A stretch of DNA of 7,299 nucleotides from Chloroflexota bacterium. Lineage in GTDB: Bacteria; Chloroflexota; Dehalococcoidia; SM23-28-2; RBG-16-64-32. Both the position numbers and the translations under genes were made by a program. The notes beneath the pieces were generated by a model that did not search any database, was not told where the DNA came from, and was given only the letters and a program-made list of their open reading frames with translations. Location of the stretch: NCBI GenBank assembly GCA_005880075.1, contig VBJT01000198.1, positions 3,147-10,445 on the forward strand, read 5' to 3'. This document shows, piece after piece, positions 6,082-7,299 of this stretch (position 1 is its first letter; every line of letters begins with the position of its first letter).

Positions 6082-6783
6082 ATGAAGAAGCAACCCGAGC
6101 CGCCCGGCGACCCGATTAACGTCTACTTCCACGAAGCGCTGCTGATCGGCGGTGACGCAACCCGCCTGTACCTCATTCGCCACGCGCAATCTCAGGGGAA
6201 TACCGGCGAGGACCTGACGACCGGCGACGCCGACCTGACCGATGTCGGGTGGGAGCAGGCCCGCCGCCTGGGTGAGCGACTTAAGACACAGAAGATCCAC
6301 CGAGTCTACGCGAGCCCGCTGCGGCGTACTCAGCAGACGGCCTCGGCCATCGCAGAGGCGAGCGGCCTTGAAGTGATGCCCAAAGCCGACCTGCGCGAGG
6401 TGCAGTTGGGGCAGGCGGATTACGACATCCGGCTGCTCCCCCAGAGGGAGCGGGAGAAGGTTGCCCGGCTAATCATGAGCGAGGGCACCTGGGACGCTTT
6501 CCCGGGCAGCGAGGGCAGTGAAGTCGCACGCAATCGAGTACGAGGCGTCGTTAGAGAAATAGTCAACGATCATCCTGGCGAGCGGTTGGTAGTAGTGGCG
6601 CACGCGGCGTTCATCCAGACGTTCGTTAGCGTTGTGCTCGGCCTGCAGCGAGACTTCGTCTTCTACCCTTTCAATGCCAGCATCACATCCGTGCGAGCGA
6701 AGAACGGGCGCTTCGTCCTCTGGCGCCTAAACGACATCGCTCATCTGGACGGCATGCCCGCCGGGTTTGGCGGGATCAGTTAG
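6082..6783 (+). CDS. Histidine phosphatase family protein (phosphoglycerate mutase-like)
   Basis: A 233-residue cytoplasmic phosphatase or mutase of the histidine phosphatase superfamily, which works through a phosphohistidine. The core begins at LYLIRHAQSQGN (R33, catalytic H34; RHA instead of the usual RHG). It continues with VYASPLRRTQQTA (75-87, with R81/R82 binding phosphate), DLREVQLG (E106, the expected acid) and VVVAHAAF (second catalytic H174). All core residues are present, so it should be active. Residues 1-27 form an extra N-terminal segment before the first strand. The ATG at 6082 is the only reasonable start, as an in-frame TAG lies at 6028 with no ATG, GTG or TTG start between. 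The substrate is not readable; small-molecule phosphatase is more likely than glycolytic mutase given the divergent second motif. The methyltransferase gene begins 9 nt downstream, suggesting co-transcription. Confidence 0.92.
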   Translation: MKKQPEPPGDPINVYFHEALLIGGDATRLYLIRHAQSQGNTGEDLTTGDADLTDVGWEQARRLGERLKTQKIHRVYASPLRRTQQTASAIAEASGLEVMPKADLREVQLGQADYDIRLLPQREREKVARLIMSEGTWDAFPGSEGSEVARNRVRGVVREIVNDHPGERLVVVAHAAFIQTFVSVVLGLQRDFVFYPFNASITSVRAKNGRFVLWRLNDIAHLDGMPAGFGGIS

Positions 6784-6792
6784 GCATTCGGC

Positions 6793-7299
6793 GTGACTTC
6801 CAGGGAGTACTTCCAAGCGAATCGAAAGCACTGGGATGAAGTCGTGCCCATCCACATGGGGTCAGGTCTCTACGACGTCACTGGCTTCAAGGCTGGAAAG
6901 TCTCGGCTCAAGCCGGTCGAGCGCGAGGAGTTGACCGGTGTGCAAGGCAAGAGCCTACTGCACATCCAGTGCCACTTCGGCCTCGACACGCTATCTTGGG
7001 CGCGCGAAGGCGCTATAGTCACCGGCGTCGACTTCTCGGAACCGGCGCTTGAAGCCGCGCGTGGGCTCGCTGACGAATGTGGCATCGAGGCGCGGTTCAT
7101 CCATTCGGACGTCTATTCCGTGCCGCAGAAACTCTCCGAGCAGTTCGACATCGTCTTCACCTCCTACGGCGCTCTCTGCTGGTTGCCGGACATGCACCGC
7201 TGGGCAGAAATCGTCGCACGGTTCCTCAAACCCGGTGGCACGTTCTACATGGTCGAGTTCCACCCGATGTCCGGCGTCTTCGCCGACGGGCCAGAAGCA
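6793..7299 (+). CDS. Class I SAM-dependent methyltransferase, 3'-truncated by the window end
   Basis: The frame from GTG at 6793 stays open to the last base, giving 169 residues without a stop. It encodes a Rossmann-fold methyltransferase that moves a methyl group from S-adenosylmethionine to an unknown acceptor. Motif I is LLHIQCHFGLDT (55-66, with Gln-Cys-His where many members have Gly-x-Gly). The acidic residue after strand 2 is D80 in VTGVDFSEPAL. Motif IV is QFDIVFTSYGALCWLPD (117-133) and the post-motif strand is RFLKPGGTFYMVEFHP (143-158). The N-terminal YFQANRKHWDEVVPIHMGS is typical of a subgroup of bacterial small-molecule methyltransferases. GTG is chosen because it lies 9 nt after the phosphatase stop and includes the whole conserved N-terminus; no good Shine-Dalgarno is seen. 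The remaining C-terminal part lies outside the window. Confidence 0.9.
   Translation, partial: MTSREYFQANRKHWDEVVPIHMGSGLYDVTGFKAGKSRLKPVEREELTGVQGKSLLHIQCHFGLDTLSWAREGAIVTGVDFSEPALEAARGLADECGIEARFIHSDVYSVPQKLSEQFDIVFTSYGALCWLPDMHRWAEIVARFLKPGGTFYMVEFHPMSGVFADGPEA

Noticed and set aside
1..7299. Search for CRISPR arrays, tRNA or rRNA genes, insertion sequences, attachment sites or a defence-type system.
   Set aside because: No spaced repeats, cloverleaf-like sequence, transposase motifs or terminal inverted repeats were seen; the gene set is metabolic.

Overview
The window looks like ordinary chromosomal DNA from a GC-rich (by eye about 60%) bacterium. It has short intergenic gaps, GTG/TTG starts alongside ATG, and a set of acyl-CoA and short-chain dehydrogenase genes. 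The gene styles (PPOX-class FMN/F420-type protein, crotonase, acyl-CoA dehydrogenase, CapA-like lipoprotein, PrsW-like membrane protein, histidine phosphatase) would suit an environmental Chloroflexota (Dehalococcoidia-like) genome, but that is inference from protein flavour. No rRNA, tRNA, CRISPR array, insertion sequence or phage gene is visible.

Layout. Bases 1-2046 (+) hold a tight three-gene run: a 5'-truncated short-chain dehydrogenase/reductase, a small PPOX-fold flavin/F420-type protein, and a crotonase-superfamily protein, with gaps of 17 and 10 nt. Bases 2033-3169 (-) encode a CapA-type metallophosphatase lipoprotein whose 3' end overlaps the crotonase gene by 14 nt. A 59-nt divergent spacer follows, with a tandem heptamer repeat and a palindromic -10-like box. 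Bases 3229-4337 (+) are a broken acyl-CoA dehydrogenase gene whose remains lie in three successive reading frames. Bases 4352-4891 (+) encode a PrsW-like membrane protein that also appears to lack an internal segment. Bases 4921-6012 (-) encode an unrecognised protein that reads as an eight-stranded (beta/alpha)8 barrel with a cysteine cluster. Across a 69-nt divergent spacer, 6082-6783 (+) is a histidine phosphatase, followed after 9 nt by a class I SAM-dependent methyltransferase (6793 onward) that runs off the window.

How it works together. The SDR, PPOX protein and crotonase are probably co-transcribed and would fit degradation or modification of an acyl-CoA or alcohol/ketone substrate. 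The acyl-CoA dehydrogenase would belong to the same chemistry but is inactive as sequenced. The other genes show no evident functional link.

The most notable signal is a set of apparent internal deletions between about 3.6 and 4.7 kb. Two frameshift the acyl-CoA dehydrogenase and one, in frame, removes a helix of the PrsW-like protein. At each junction the remaining sequence is compatible with loss between short direct repeats. This could be real gene decay or an amplification/assembly artefact. I found no convincing new defence or mobile system.
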